A stretch of 64,000 bases of DNA from Pyrenula massariospora (Eukaryota; Ascomycota; Eurotiomycetes; Pyrenulales; Pyrenulaceae): contig JAGFMI010000026.1 in the NCBI GenBank assembly GCA_021030905.1, positions 310,001 through 374,000 of the forward strand, in the 5' to 3' direction. This document shows, piece after piece, positions 47,904 to 58,799 of the stretch. The translations under genes were made by a program, and so were the position numbers. The notes under the pieces are model-generated. The model was given only the letters and a program-made list of their open reading frames with translations. It had not been told where the DNA came from and ran no database searches. Numbering within the stretch: the first letter of the stretch is position 1; the number at the start of each line of letters is the position of its first letter.

Positions 47904-48395
47904 GCGATCATTTTGGATACTATATGGGACCAGTAACCAGGCAAGATGCTTTTTCAGACCGGCGATGATGTAAAATTTTGGTCTTATGAATAGAAGCTAG
48001 GGAATGAATGCTTGAGGATATGAAAAGTAGTTCAATCAAACAATGAAACTTCCATCTTCGAACTCGAATAAGTGCTTTGCAGGTAATTGAGAATCGCGAG
48101 ATTCGCGCAACTTGAGATACACGCTAGTACCAACAAGGATTAGACCTGCCATCTCACGCCAAGATCAAAACATTGCGGCAAAGTGCAACACCACCGCAGT
48201 CCCCTCTTTCTCGAATCGTGGTAAAGCCGCTACAATCGGCGAATGGTCAGGATTTGAGCATCATATTCTTCGAGAATAGTATCTTTACTCTTTCCCCCTA
48301 CCCGTTTGATGCGTCACCAAATCTAATGCGCAACCCAACCTTAGCGTCAAATAACAATCCGATTTAGCGACGTACCGGGGACGGAAACCGCATCA
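47904..48395. other. intergenic, no gene recognised
   Basis: About 490 bp between two genes on the same strand. Nothing beyond a 64-codon frame at 48173-48367. Confidence 0.5.
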
Positions 48396-50235
48396 ATGAC
48401 GGCACTCACTGCGCGCTTACCGTTGCACGACCTTCCGATGAATGCAAATCAGAGACCAGCGCGCAGGTTAAGCGCAAGACTTCGGGACAAGGAGGAGGCA
48501 ATTCCAAGCACAAACGGCTATCATGAACCAAATCAACCAAAAGGCGGCCGATCGACCAGCAATGTACAAAAAGGACATCAATCGCAAGAAAGAGCACACC
48601 CAAACAAACGGCGAAGAGTTGGTGCGTCTGTGCAGTTGTTATGCCCGTTGGAAAATCCTCAATTGATGAGTTTGAATGGCTGACCAAGAAACCTATAGAA
48701 TACGACGAGGAAGACGATGGCTTCTCCTTTTCACGCGCCAGATCGAGGAAGCCACGAGATTTAGCCATAAGTCAACAGCCTTTGGTTACATCCACCACAA
48801 AATCCACCATTGAGCAAATCCGTGAAGATGTGGAGCCGAGTGAAGAGCGACCGTCTGAAAAACCTGAGCCAGCCGTCGCAGCACCTACAAAGAAAAAGGC
48901 TCGGAACAAGATGTCATTTTCAACGCCGAGGGTAAACGCAGAGAAGCCAAGGCGGAGATCGAAGAGATTGTCGAGTGAGCAAGAGCCGGAGGATAATAGA
49001 GAGAGTCCACGGCCAAAAGCGAGACCAAAAGCGCGCGACAAAGCTCCAGCGCATTCATCGGAATTGTCACAATCATCGACCACTGCATCAAAGGCGAAAA
49101 GTCCAACCGTCGGAGAAAACACAGCTGTGATTGAGGATCAGTCTGCTACGAAAATCGCGCTCCCTTTCGCAGATACTCCTGTGATCAAGCGGAATAAGGC
49201 CATGCGTGAAGGGAAAGTTAGGAGCGGCGAGAGGAGAAGCAGCCTTGGCATGCGAGGTCGGAGGGCCAGCTCGCTCATCGAATCTGGAACATCGAATGGT
49301 TCGTCTACAATGCAAATTTTCACTGATCTATACTCTTGTATGGTAATGCTAATCTATGAATCAGCCTTGCCACACAATGAAGTTGACGTGGCCGATTTTT
49401 ACAAACACATCGAAAGCGGCTCCCTCCCGGAGCCGCGGAGAATGCGACAGCTTCTTACCTGGTGTGCCACGCGGGCAATGGGCGAGAAGCTGCTGGGAAC
49501 TGAGTTTGAGGATCAAAGTGCTAGGATGGCTGGTAGGTTTCATTTACGTCCGACCTCGACAGCCCCGCTGACTGCTTTTGGTAGCTCGAGTAATAGAAGA
49601 GGAATTACTAAAAGACCTCGCAAATCGTTCCGAGATGTCCGACTGGTTTGGCAGAGAAGACGCTCCTGCTCCTGTGGTACCAGTTGTCCAGAAACCAAAT
49701 CCGAAGAATCTACAGAATGAGGAGAAATTGAAGGAGCTTGAACTTCAAATCCAAAGGTGCGAAATACATCCCAACGAACCTCGCGCGACCCTGCTCAATG
49801 TGAAACAGGTTACAAGGGGAGCGAAAAGCTCTAGAAAACCTCCTAAAGCCACCATCAATACCCTTCTTTCCCCCGCCATCTGAATCAAAAGACATCCATT
49901 CGTCTACCCTCGATACCTCTCTACTCTCAGCATCTGATGTCCAAATCCTCGAATCCCTTTCATCAAATCCCACAAGCGCAGCCTCCATATCGGATCGCAT
50001 AAGCTCAATTGGCGCCTCTCTACGACCGACGGTAGACTCCTTTGCGGATGGCATACATCAAATGAGCCAGTATCGAGATTCAGCAGAACGAGTCGCAAGC
50101 AGCTCGTTAAAAGCATGCGCTGACAGGCTAGAAGAAAGAGATATGGACGAACGAAGAAGGGCGGCAGTAGAAGGCAGAACAGCCAACGAAGATGTAGGGG
50201 CCATCTTGAGGAGTTTAAGCAGGCTTGAAAGATAA
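48396..50235 (+). CDS. dsn1: kinetochore protein Dsn1/Mis13 (MIS12 complex subunit)
   Basis: Part of the four-subunit MIS12/MIND complex that links centromeric chromatin to the Ndc80 complex. Five exons in phase (48396-48621, 48699-49298, 49365-49532, 49585-49756, 49809-50235) give 530 residues. The N-terminal ~250 residues are basic and disordered, ending in KRNKAMREGKVRSGERRSSLGMRGRRASSLIESG. This RRSSLG/RRASS stretch is the Aurora-B-type site region typical of Dsn1. The Mis13 core follows: ALPHNEVDVADFYKHI, MRQLLTWCATRAM, ARVIEEELLKDL, then a coiled coil (EKLKELELQIQRL...ERKALENLL) and the C-terminal helices ILESLSS...ILRSLSRLER. An alternative ATG (MNANQRPARRL) lies 14 codons in. Confidence 0.93.
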
Positions 50236-52384
50236 CATTACGGGAGTCTTTATGGATCGCGAATTAAGCAGAGTACCGTTGGATTCCATAATGGTTCAAG
50301 GGCATTAGCACCTTGATTCTGCACATAGGCGCTAGTCTGACGATAGTAGTCACTCAGAAGCACTGAATGTAATGATCGCTGATGCGCTTCGTTGTTTGGC
50401 TATGGCGGCTCCTGCGCGCTCCGAGTTTTGGCGAATTGCACTTTCCCCACACCGAGACGTCATCGGTGTAAACAAAACAGGCGGGAGAAGTCTTGGAAGT
50501 CTTGGTCGTCTCGGATCAGGTTTTCGTTCGCAACGCTCCATACTTAAGCACAGATCCCGAAAAAGCCATTGCTGTATCTCAATATCGCTCATTGTATACC
50601 TTCTACGACTTCTGCTATTGATATCCAGTGACGCAGATTGACCAACAGAAGGCGACAGTGTAGGTACCTTGTCCTTAAGCAGCAATATTTTTCCTACTAA
50701 TTCAAATTACTGACAACAGTTGCATCATAGATATAGAGACGTCGCCTTCGCAAAAACGAACTCCTCGTCTGATCCACCTCAAATCTCAATCGGCTCATTC
50801 TGGCGGCGGTCCTGATCCCGACAGCACTCTCACCCGCATTCCTAAGTCCTAACAACTCAAGTCTCCGTAGTGGTCGAACTTTGCGTAATCGCAACCTATC
50901 TATATCCAACCAGTCTCAATGGTCTTCTGAGACCTCTCGACCAGTCAGCCCTATCGTACTGAACGAGCCCGAGCACAATTACAAGACAAAGAGCCCCAAG
51001 AAACAGAGCCGCAAGGAATCTACGATAAGTTCGCCAGGGAGACCACCAAAAGCGTAGAACGCTTCTCGAAGAATCAGCCCTATTGCGTCAGGGGAGCCTG
51101 AGTGTAGACCGAAGACAAGGAACTCTTGGAAGAAGAGCTCCAGGCAAAAGAGCAAGAAGAAAGAGGGTCGGTGGAAAAGGTTTCTTCAACGAATTATCCC
51201 ATTCACAAAAGCCAAAAAGGCGTCCGGTAATTAAAAAACACGGGACCCACGGCGCGTAAGCGTTTGGGGTATCGAACGGATCAGAGAGCACAGGAGCGAA
51301 ACGGACATCAGCAGACATTCGCTAGGACAGGTTCAACGTGTTTTGTGAGGTCGACGTACGAATTAGCTCTGAATCAAACATCCTCTTCAAGATGCCTTTC
51401 TTCTACACCAAGAATTGGGGTGGCAAACATTTTGGCGGTGGGTTTACGGCGGACAGGCATGGGGTTAGGAAGAACCCATGGAGGTTCACATTTGGAAAGT
51501 TCAACTGCTTCAAATCATAAGGCAAACCGCGGCTATGAGAGACAGCTTTCAGACGACGGCAAGAGTGAAATACTGCCTATAGAATCGCAGAAGCGTTGCT
51601 CCCTTTCCGACGATTGAAGGGCCACTCTATTCCTACAGGTCTTTTCCAAACTCTACGAGTATGGGCCAAGACCAAGCTGAAGCTGGGGCGTTTCCTTGAA
51701 GTGATCAGTGAGCGGGTCTTTTAATCATAGCGCATGTTAATTACACGGCTGAATTTGATTTTGTTCCCCAGGCTACCACCAATGATTATGACTAACGACA
51801 TCCCTCGTCACGTGAGTGGGCGGCCTGAAATTCCGAATTCATAGTCATGACTCCGTTTCGACAAGGCATCTAAGATGGCTTGCATCTCACCTACTAATTG
51901 GATCTTGAGATCAATTTCAGCCGCAGGACTGTAACATGTCCGTCACAAAACCTTGATCAGCCTCATTATCTACACCAATCACATCCTCCTTTTCCTTGAA
52001 AATGTGTCGAGCAAATGGAGAAGGCCCAATAGAGGACAGCTGCGGGATCCATCTTCTGCCAGAGCAAGATACCTTGGTAGGTAAGGTGGGCTTGAGCATC
52101 AGGCGCCCTATTCCAATAGGCAGAAGGTGCGAGTCACCTTCACCTTCACCGCGCTTGGTTGCCTTCAGCCTTGAAGACTTTCTAATTTTTTTCTCTTCTT
52201 CCCTACCAAAAATATTTCTTGCAAATTATGAGCATCTAAGGATAACAAGTCCTTTTTTCAACTCCCTGATTCCAGACTCCTCTTCACGAACAGACGTCCG
52301 CTCTCCCGCTACCCCACGGCTCTCAACATTGTCATCTTAGCTTCATAACCCGGATAGCAAGTAATTGATTGAAGCTCGCTCAGA
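50236..52384. other. intergenic with coding-like but broken tract at about 50.7-51.6 kb
   Basis: 2.1 kb. Between about 50,700 and 51,620 several plus-strand segments in different frames read like a charged, disordered protein (for example NEPEHNYKTKSPKKQ ending in TAG near 51057, and LLEEELQAKEQEERG near 51130), separated by stops without clear splice sites. This looks like a decayed gene of unknown kind. From 51,620 to 52,384 I see only the leader of the next gene. Confidence 0.35.
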
Positions 52385-54459
52385 ATGGCAAACGATCTTC
52401 GGCAGCGACTTCTTCGGGATATTGAGGAGCTGAAGAGAGATCCATATCCAAACATTCATCTACATGTACGTCTTTCGCACTCGCACTCGTTTTTTCATAC
52501 GCTACCACGGCTTTCGAAGAGTCAACCAAGAGACTAACGGGGCCGTAGGTGCAAGATAACGACCTTACTCAAGCCTGTCTTATCGTCCAGACTGAAGGCT
52601 GGGGATCTATCCATATGACCGTGATCTTTGGACCTCGATATCCGTTGGAAGCTCCCCGAATCAAGATGGATTCCAAAATAGATCACCCTAACGTCTTTGA
52701 CGACTACATATGCGCGTCGATTCTAAACACAAGCGAAGGTTATACTCCAGCATACACGCTCAAAGGCATCACCATTCAGATGCTCAGCTTCTTTACCAGC
52801 GACAATCTTGATCAACACTACGGCCACATCAATCTAGCCGAGTACAGAGAAAGAAGGAGCCGAAGCGGATACTCCGAAATACCATCCGTGTTTGACAGAT
52901 TTGTGTGCCACAAGTGTCTGCTCAATACTGCTACTTCGACAACCCAGACCATCGACTCATCATCCATCAACATACCAACACCGTCTGTCGATTCTACTCT
53001 TGCACCGACGACACAAACTGCCGTGGTGCCAGGTACGATTCAGAATGCTAGGCTTCCGAATGAGATCTTGCTGCTCATCTGCGAAGAACTTGAAGCAAAG
53101 GATCTATTCCATCTTGCCGAAGCTTGGTCTCGCGTCGGACACATTCTAACCACCTTTGACATCATACGTGTTCGAGAGCTGCAGTGCTTCTTTTCCAAAA
53201 AGAGCTTTAGCGAATCCGAGATCGGAGTAGGCGTTAGGATTGTCTTCAACGGACGCGTGGGTACCATTTCGTCCGAGTTCGATCTTCTGTCACGAGAAGG
53301 CTTCTTCAAACACCGTATCCGGCGCTCTGTGCAGGGGCTAGATTTTCAGAACTGGCTGCCATTGCCCATTTCGAGGAAGCATTGGGACAGAGTCCAGAAC
53401 GACGTTGGATCCTCGTTACGAGAGTTGCGGCATTCGGCGAACTTGGGCAACGTTCCAGACGTGAAGGTCCTTTATCATTTCATGAATGATATTGTTGTCA
53501 ATTTGAACCTGCAGACTGATGAGCTGCTCGAGAAACAGCGTAGCTATCATTTCATGAATGATATTGTTGTCAATTTGAATAATCATTATGTTGCCTCTCA
53601 TACAACGTCGAAAAGCACACTCAAGCATGCCTCAGAAAAAGCCATCGAATCGTATTTTCACCTTTTCCACCTGCTTCTCTGTCTTTCTACCGCCGACTCT
53701 TCCATCGTTAAGGCGGCCAATACACGCGTACAGAACTTCCTAAACGGTCAGACCTCGAAGTCTGAATGCCCCAACCTTGGCCACCTCATGGTCGATCTCC
53801 TCATTGCAGATGTTCAAGTCACCTCCAAAGTGGCGGTTGCCATCATCCTGGAAACCATCACCCGAAACGTCGTGTGGATGCTAAGTCCCAACAAGGGCAA
53901 CGCGCCGGAGCTTGCGTACTTGGAACCCAGCCAGGTCAGCACGTATCGTCTGTCGCGGACGTTCGAAGCCAGCAAGACAAGCTACCGACTCCTCCTCTTT
54001 CAAAATCTGTTTCGGAAGACCGTCCGCGCCAGTACGGAAAAGTCCCTCGAGCGGGTCCGTGATGAGATTTTCGACCGCCACGGTGCGCCGCCACATGGCG
54101 CTGCGGCGAGATTGGCCAGCGAGATCAAACGTATTCACCAGATCGACGGATTTGAAACCTTCCTGGCGCAGATGGGTGCCAATGTACCGCGGAGGAGTTT
54201 CTTCACGGGTGTCCTGCGGCAGGCGGTACGAGACAGCATGGACAAGGGGTACTCAAGGTGGGCGCTGAACCAGGGGCAGGCGCTTTGGTTGAGGTTGGAA
54301 AAGGAGCCGGGCGTGGAGAGGACGGAAGGGGTCAGTCCGATTCAGGTCCCCGGTAGTGCGTTGGGGAGGTTGAATTGGTTCCCTCAAGAACCTCCGCGTC
54401 AAAATGCAGGGAGAGGGAGAGGCAGGGGAAGGGGAAGGGGTGTTCCTGGGGCGCACTAA
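52385..54459 (+). CDS. UBC-fold plus F-box-like domain protein
   Basis: Two exons (52385-52465, 52549-54459) give 663 residues. The first ~130 residues resemble a ubiquitin-conjugating E2 core: NDLRQRLLRDIEEL helix, FGPRYPLEAPRIK, DHPNVFDDYICASIL with a cysteine (residue 82) at about the active-site position, then GYTPAYTL and ITIQMLSFF. A CHKC pair (147-150) follows, and an F-box-like helix pair at about 194-220 (ARLPNEILLLICEELEAKDL). The rest is helical and unrecognised; the C-terminus is an RG-rich tail (GRGRGRG). The joining of E2-like and F-box-like parts suggests a ubiquitin-pathway role, but activity is unproven. A 72-nt in-frame direct duplication lies inside (separate entry). Confidence 0.8.
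53473..53579 (+). repeat. in-frame direct repeat, 35-bp identical copies 72 bp apart
   Basis: Bases 53473-53507 and 53545-53579 are identical over 35 nt and lie 72 nt (24 codons) apart in the UBC/F-box-like gene, so YHFMNDIVVNLN occurs twice. Identity at every third base points to a recent duplication or gene-conversion event, or an assembly artefact, rather than an old protein repeat. Confidence 0.9.
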
Positions 54460-56420
54460 GAGGCTTTCTTGATCTGTTAGGCCTTGTTATTATTAGACTT
54501 TTAGAGCCTCAAACTCTGTGAGACTTCTCAATGAATAGCTGACAGCCACCTATTTCGCCAAGTTTCAAGGGTGATAGACAGGGGGTTTAGTTGAGGCAAG
54601 CATATGGAAATAACGTTGCATAGGGTTGGGGTCAGTCCGAAGAAGATAGCCATGATTGCAGATCATCTGCACTTCATTCTTGACAGACAGAATCAAGGAG
54701 CTTCAATTATTAATCTTCTGACCGTGCCTTCTGTATAATGCTGTCTCAGTTTAAGAAACCTGTAAATGCCAAGAGAGAATTTTCCTCCCACTCAAAGCTT
54801 GACCCTTTTGAAAAGCAACTCCCACAGCCGTGATAGCTGACATTTTTGGCTTGGAAGACTTGCAAGCAAGTCGCGCTTGATCAAACGCTCTCGTTAGCCG
54901 AGTCAGGAATGGTCACAATTCTTGCATCGTCACGCTCTGCAGGAGTCTCCATGGAACAATTTTGGACATGTCTCGACTAATTCTTAAGCGGGTTGGGTCA
55001 ACATAGACCGACGAATGAGGGTCTTCTCACTCTGCGCAGAGTCTTTCGAGAGATGGAATTCGTCCCCATTGATTGGGGATGGATATGTGCATGCGGAACC
55101 TACCCCGGATCTCGCTAGGACGGGAGTAGCGTACGTCAATGGTGATCCAGAAGAACGTCCATGAGTTGTCGAGTCCCCTTCAGCAGCAGAAATTCCCTGA
55201 GAGGCTTTACGATTTTCGAATTATTTCCTTCAACGTGCCTGGCAAAGACTCCTTGAAGTTGAAGCGTTTGCTGCTTAAGTGGCGGGATGGCATCGCCTGT
55301 TGCAAGGGAGTTGTTGAGGCTCGACCGACCACTTTGCATCGGTAGAAGCTCCGAGTCGATCCTTGAGTACAATCCCCAAATGACCGAGCTCATCTTTGGT
55401 CAAGCTCTGCCACATGTTCTGCGGTCCGCGAACACTGTCCAAAAAGCACAACGCTGATTCCGAACCCCAAGCTTCACCCATCAGAACCTCGTCAATACCT
55501 CTCACTCAACCTTTAAGCGGACCCGCGAAGAAATCAACTCGACCTGGCCATCTGCAAAACAACCCTCACCAATACATCCAGGCTGCTCGAGGCAGATCCA
55601 CCCCCTCGCGTTCCTCCGGAAGCGAGTCACCATCTCCAACCTCATCAACCCCTTAACCGCCGCCGCGACCGACACCGCAGCAGCCTCTCCCGAAGCAGCG
55701 GACAGAGACATGTGCAGCGTTCGTGTGCGCATGTCTGCTCCGGGCAGGCGCATTCGAGGGGGTGTTCGTCGAGGTGTGGTGGGTGAAGCGGTTTGATGTG
55801 GGAGGCGATGAGGTGGATGAGGAGAATGATGGGGAGGAGGGTGAGGAGGGTGGTGGGCATTGTTGGGTCGGTGGTTGGGATGAGATTTGGGGGTGTGGAG
55901 GAGGGGGATGTGTGGGTATAAGTATTTTTTCGTGGGGTGGACTTTGGATGGAAATTTGTCTGTGGATTAAGTAGCTGGTAGGTTGGTTGGTAATGGTGGG
56001 AGGATACGGGGAGATTGTGATGGACGGGTTGTGTAGTATTTGTGCTGAGATTCGAATGATTGAATAGTGAGTGACATTCTGTCTCGCCGCACTTTGCACC
56101 GTACTTATAATAATGATTCTGCAGCAATTGTTGAAAAACTGGATTTTTCGAAAATAGCTAGCATTTTGTAGGCTGGACTCCGAGCAGGATTTTACCTGCG
56201 CAGGTTCTCCTGTCCGTGGACCCGCAAGCCCGGTTCAAGACAGAAGCAACTTTGGTCGGAGAATGGCGAGCAGAGATGTCAGTCAACAAATTCCGCTATT
56301 AATGATAATATGCCTGATGTGCTAATGCTCTCGCTAAGGTACGTACTAGAAGAGTCAGCGTATATTGACTACCAGGTCCGAATCATGTATGACGTACGGA
56401 CTGATTGCGTCTTTCAGTGT
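54460..56420. other. intergenic, gene-poor
   Basis: 2.0 kb between convergent genes. A G-rich (plus strand) tract spans about 55,720-55,960. The plus-strand frame at 55396-55656 and the minus-strand frames at 55275-55505 have no motif. One small minus-strand ORF with a hydrophobic N-terminus and many cysteines is listed separately. Confidence 0.5.
55645..55860 (-). CDS. small cysteine-rich ORF with hydrophobic N-terminus (speculative)
   Basis: From the ATG at 55860 an uninterrupted 71-codon frame reads MPTTLLTLLPIILLIHLIAS, a signal-peptide or anchor-like start. A short His/Pro segment follows, then seven cysteines in about 25 residues (ECACPEQTCAHERCTCLC) and a basic end. The layout is that of a small secreted cysteine-rich peptide. 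Against it: the DNA is strongly C-rich on this strand, all three frames are fairly open, and the open frame continues upstream of the ATG. No homologue comes to mind. Confidence 0.25.
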   Translation of the reverse strand: MPTTLLTLLPIILLIHLIASHIKPLHPPHLDEHPLECACPEQTCAHERCTCLCPLLRERLLRCRSRRRLRG

Positions 56421-58799
56421 CTACCTCAACTCAGCCCTCCCCTCCATCTCCCTCTCCCTCTGCCTCTCGTCCCTCGTCATCGCCCTCTCCCTCGCGCCAA
56501 GCATCTCCCACCCCACATCCCCCTTCGTCCTCCCAACCTCCCCACACGGCCCGCCCATCTCCTCCACCTTCTTGATCAACTCCCACTGCACCACCTCGCT
56601 CACTACGCTATCCCCCTTGTAGTCTGCATGCGTCCGCACAAACTCCCGTATCCACTTCGCGCCGGTCCACAGCGTACCCTCGGCCCGCCGCCGGATCAGC
56701 GAGAGGTACCCGGCGAGCTCGCACCGTGTCTCGACGGGCACGTTGACGCTGTCGAGGTAGGATTCTACGAGCGGGAGGAGGCCGGGGAATGTGTCGTCGG
56801 AGGTGGAAGGCAAAGGTGAAGAAGAGGTGCCGTTGACGATCTCGGCGATGGACATGAGCCGGTATTCGTCCTCCACGGGTCCGAGCGGTGTCGCGCATCG
56901 GCTATTGTCTGGACATGGCTCGGGCGTCGAGGAGCCGCTGGCCGATGCGCTGGCGCTGACCGCGGCGCGGTGGCGAGGGGTCGAAGGAAAGGGGTCTTTG
57001 CGGAACCAAAATTTCGAGTTCAGGACCGCGTCGCGGGCGTGCGCTGTCTGCATGTTTTCGGTTGTTCGGGGGATGGGGATGTAGAAATTCAGGTCGAAGG
57101 AGAGGATGGCGCGGGTAACGAGGACAAGGAAGATGGCAAAGGCGGCGTTTTCGAAGTCGGTGAGTTGAATTTCCATGGGGCGAAATTCGACGCGCCAGCC
57201 TGTGTCCGAATCAGGAGACAAAGATGGTGGGGGTTTGAAGCGCATATGTTGCCAGTTTGTGGATTGGAGGTTTTCAAAGTGGTTCGTTGAGGTTTTGTCA
57301 AGGACTTTGAGGTCTTCGGAGAAAATGACAAGGGGATCGCGAATGAAGAGATGAGCGAAGTGGGTGGCAAGGAGGTCGTCCATGCCGCCGGCGATGAGCT
57401 TACATTTCAAGGACTCGTCGACAAGGAGGCCTGGGTCCATGTATTCAGGGCGAAGGCGAGGGTCCTGTGCAATGTAGGTACTGTTACTTGCATAGCGGGA
57501 TTTTGGAATACGCCAGCGTGCGTCATGCAAAGGTATCTCCCCAAGTTCTTCAGCCGTACGATCATCGACTGCGTTACTGATTTGGTTCCAACGAACGTCA
57601 GTGTCAACAAGGAAGCCTTTGTAGATAGGAGTTGCGGCAGTGAGGGCGAGCATGATGGGACCAAGAGGGCTGAGTTGGTCGTAGAGGGTTCGACCTTCAG
57701 TGATGTTCTTCGCTTGGAAGGTGATCTGGAGGCAGCAGCTGCCCATCCCAAAGGCCATGGCATCCATGTAGACGTGGTTCTTTTTGACGGCACCATTGCG
57801 GACGTCGTCGTCTTCCGGCCATTTGTGGAGGTTATAGTCTACTGTGGGGTCAAGGAATGGAGAAGGAGTGTATTTGTCTTTGAAAACTGGAACGTTAATC
57901 TCAACCTTTCGGCCTCTTCGAGATCTGATGTTCGCAGCGAGTGTGGGAAAACGTATGTGCGGGTTTGCAATCTCATCGGGAACGAATTGTGACCGTAAAG
58001 CAACGCCGGATGGGGGATAGTAAGGTGATATGAAGTCGGTCCTGGTTCCCAGGCGGGGAAATGTAGTCATGGTTATTGGGCATTCCGTAGCCGCCATGTG
58101 CTCCTGCGCGATGATCCGCCTACACACTTTAGCTACAGGTGACGAGGAGCTAGATCCACTGAACAAACCTGCGTTTCATATTTGCTTCCACCTTCAACAA
58201 ATCTTTAAATCCAATTCCCCACGGCCTACCTGGCGTTGCCTCCAGCATGAATCGCCCAAACTCGGGATGAAATGTTGGCAAAGATTCTCCAGAGCTTCAA
58301 TCCATTAACAAAGGTCTCAAAAACGTGGAGGCGCCTAATACTCTGCTTCCGCCTGCAGATCAGGCACACAGCCACCTTGCTTTTGAAGCTTCTCATCTTG
58401 TGCAAGGGCTTCCAAAATATCGGCCTGCCGAAGAGAGAGTCTAGCCCTCTTATTCTTGTCGTCTAGACAAACGACAAGATACTCGATCTGGTCATGGTAA
58501 GGATGGTCCACGGGAAGCTATAGTAGTGAAGCACACCTCATCTCCCCAAAGCAAAGCATCTCTTTCCTTCGCCTTGGCGCTTTTCCAGATCGTTAGGAGT
58601 TGCTGTTGCTGTCAGACATACATTCCTTCGTTTTGGTGGTATCAAAATCTTACCTCTATCCCCCACTCGCGAACCTGGTCTGCAGCTTTTTTGGCGTCTG
58701 GCCAAGCCAGGGGTGTCCCAAGTTGCCTTGTAACATGAATCAGCGTCAAAGACCGGGACTGAGATTGGCAGGATCCGAGACGTCATACAGGAGCCCCAT
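56421..58799 (-). CDS. gsh1: glutamate-cysteine ligase (gamma-glutamylcysteine synthetase)
   Basis: First, rate-limiting step of glutathione synthesis: ATP-dependent joining of glutamate and cysteine. Six exons in phase (58799-58789, 58726-58654, 58602-58537, 58487-58342, 58294-58169, 58119-56421) give 706 residues. Exon 1 is just 11 nt (MGL plus two bases) and joins QLGTPLAWPDAKK, the family N-terminus. Further marks: QVREWGIEQLL, ALLWGDEIEYLVV (metal-binding Glu), LPTFHPEFGRFMLEATPG, ALRSQFVPDEIANPH, MAFGMGSCCLQITFQA, IPKSRYASNSTY, LLATHFAHLFIRDP, WRVEFRPMEIQLTDFENAA and the long C-terminal part to WEMLG. Intron 2 ends at CAG-CAA-CAG, so a six-base alternative acceptor adding Gln-Gln is possible. 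Confidence 0.97.

Noticed and set aside
57351-57992. 213-codon plus-strand ORF
   Set aside because: Antisense to the last exon of gsh1, which is strongly supported.
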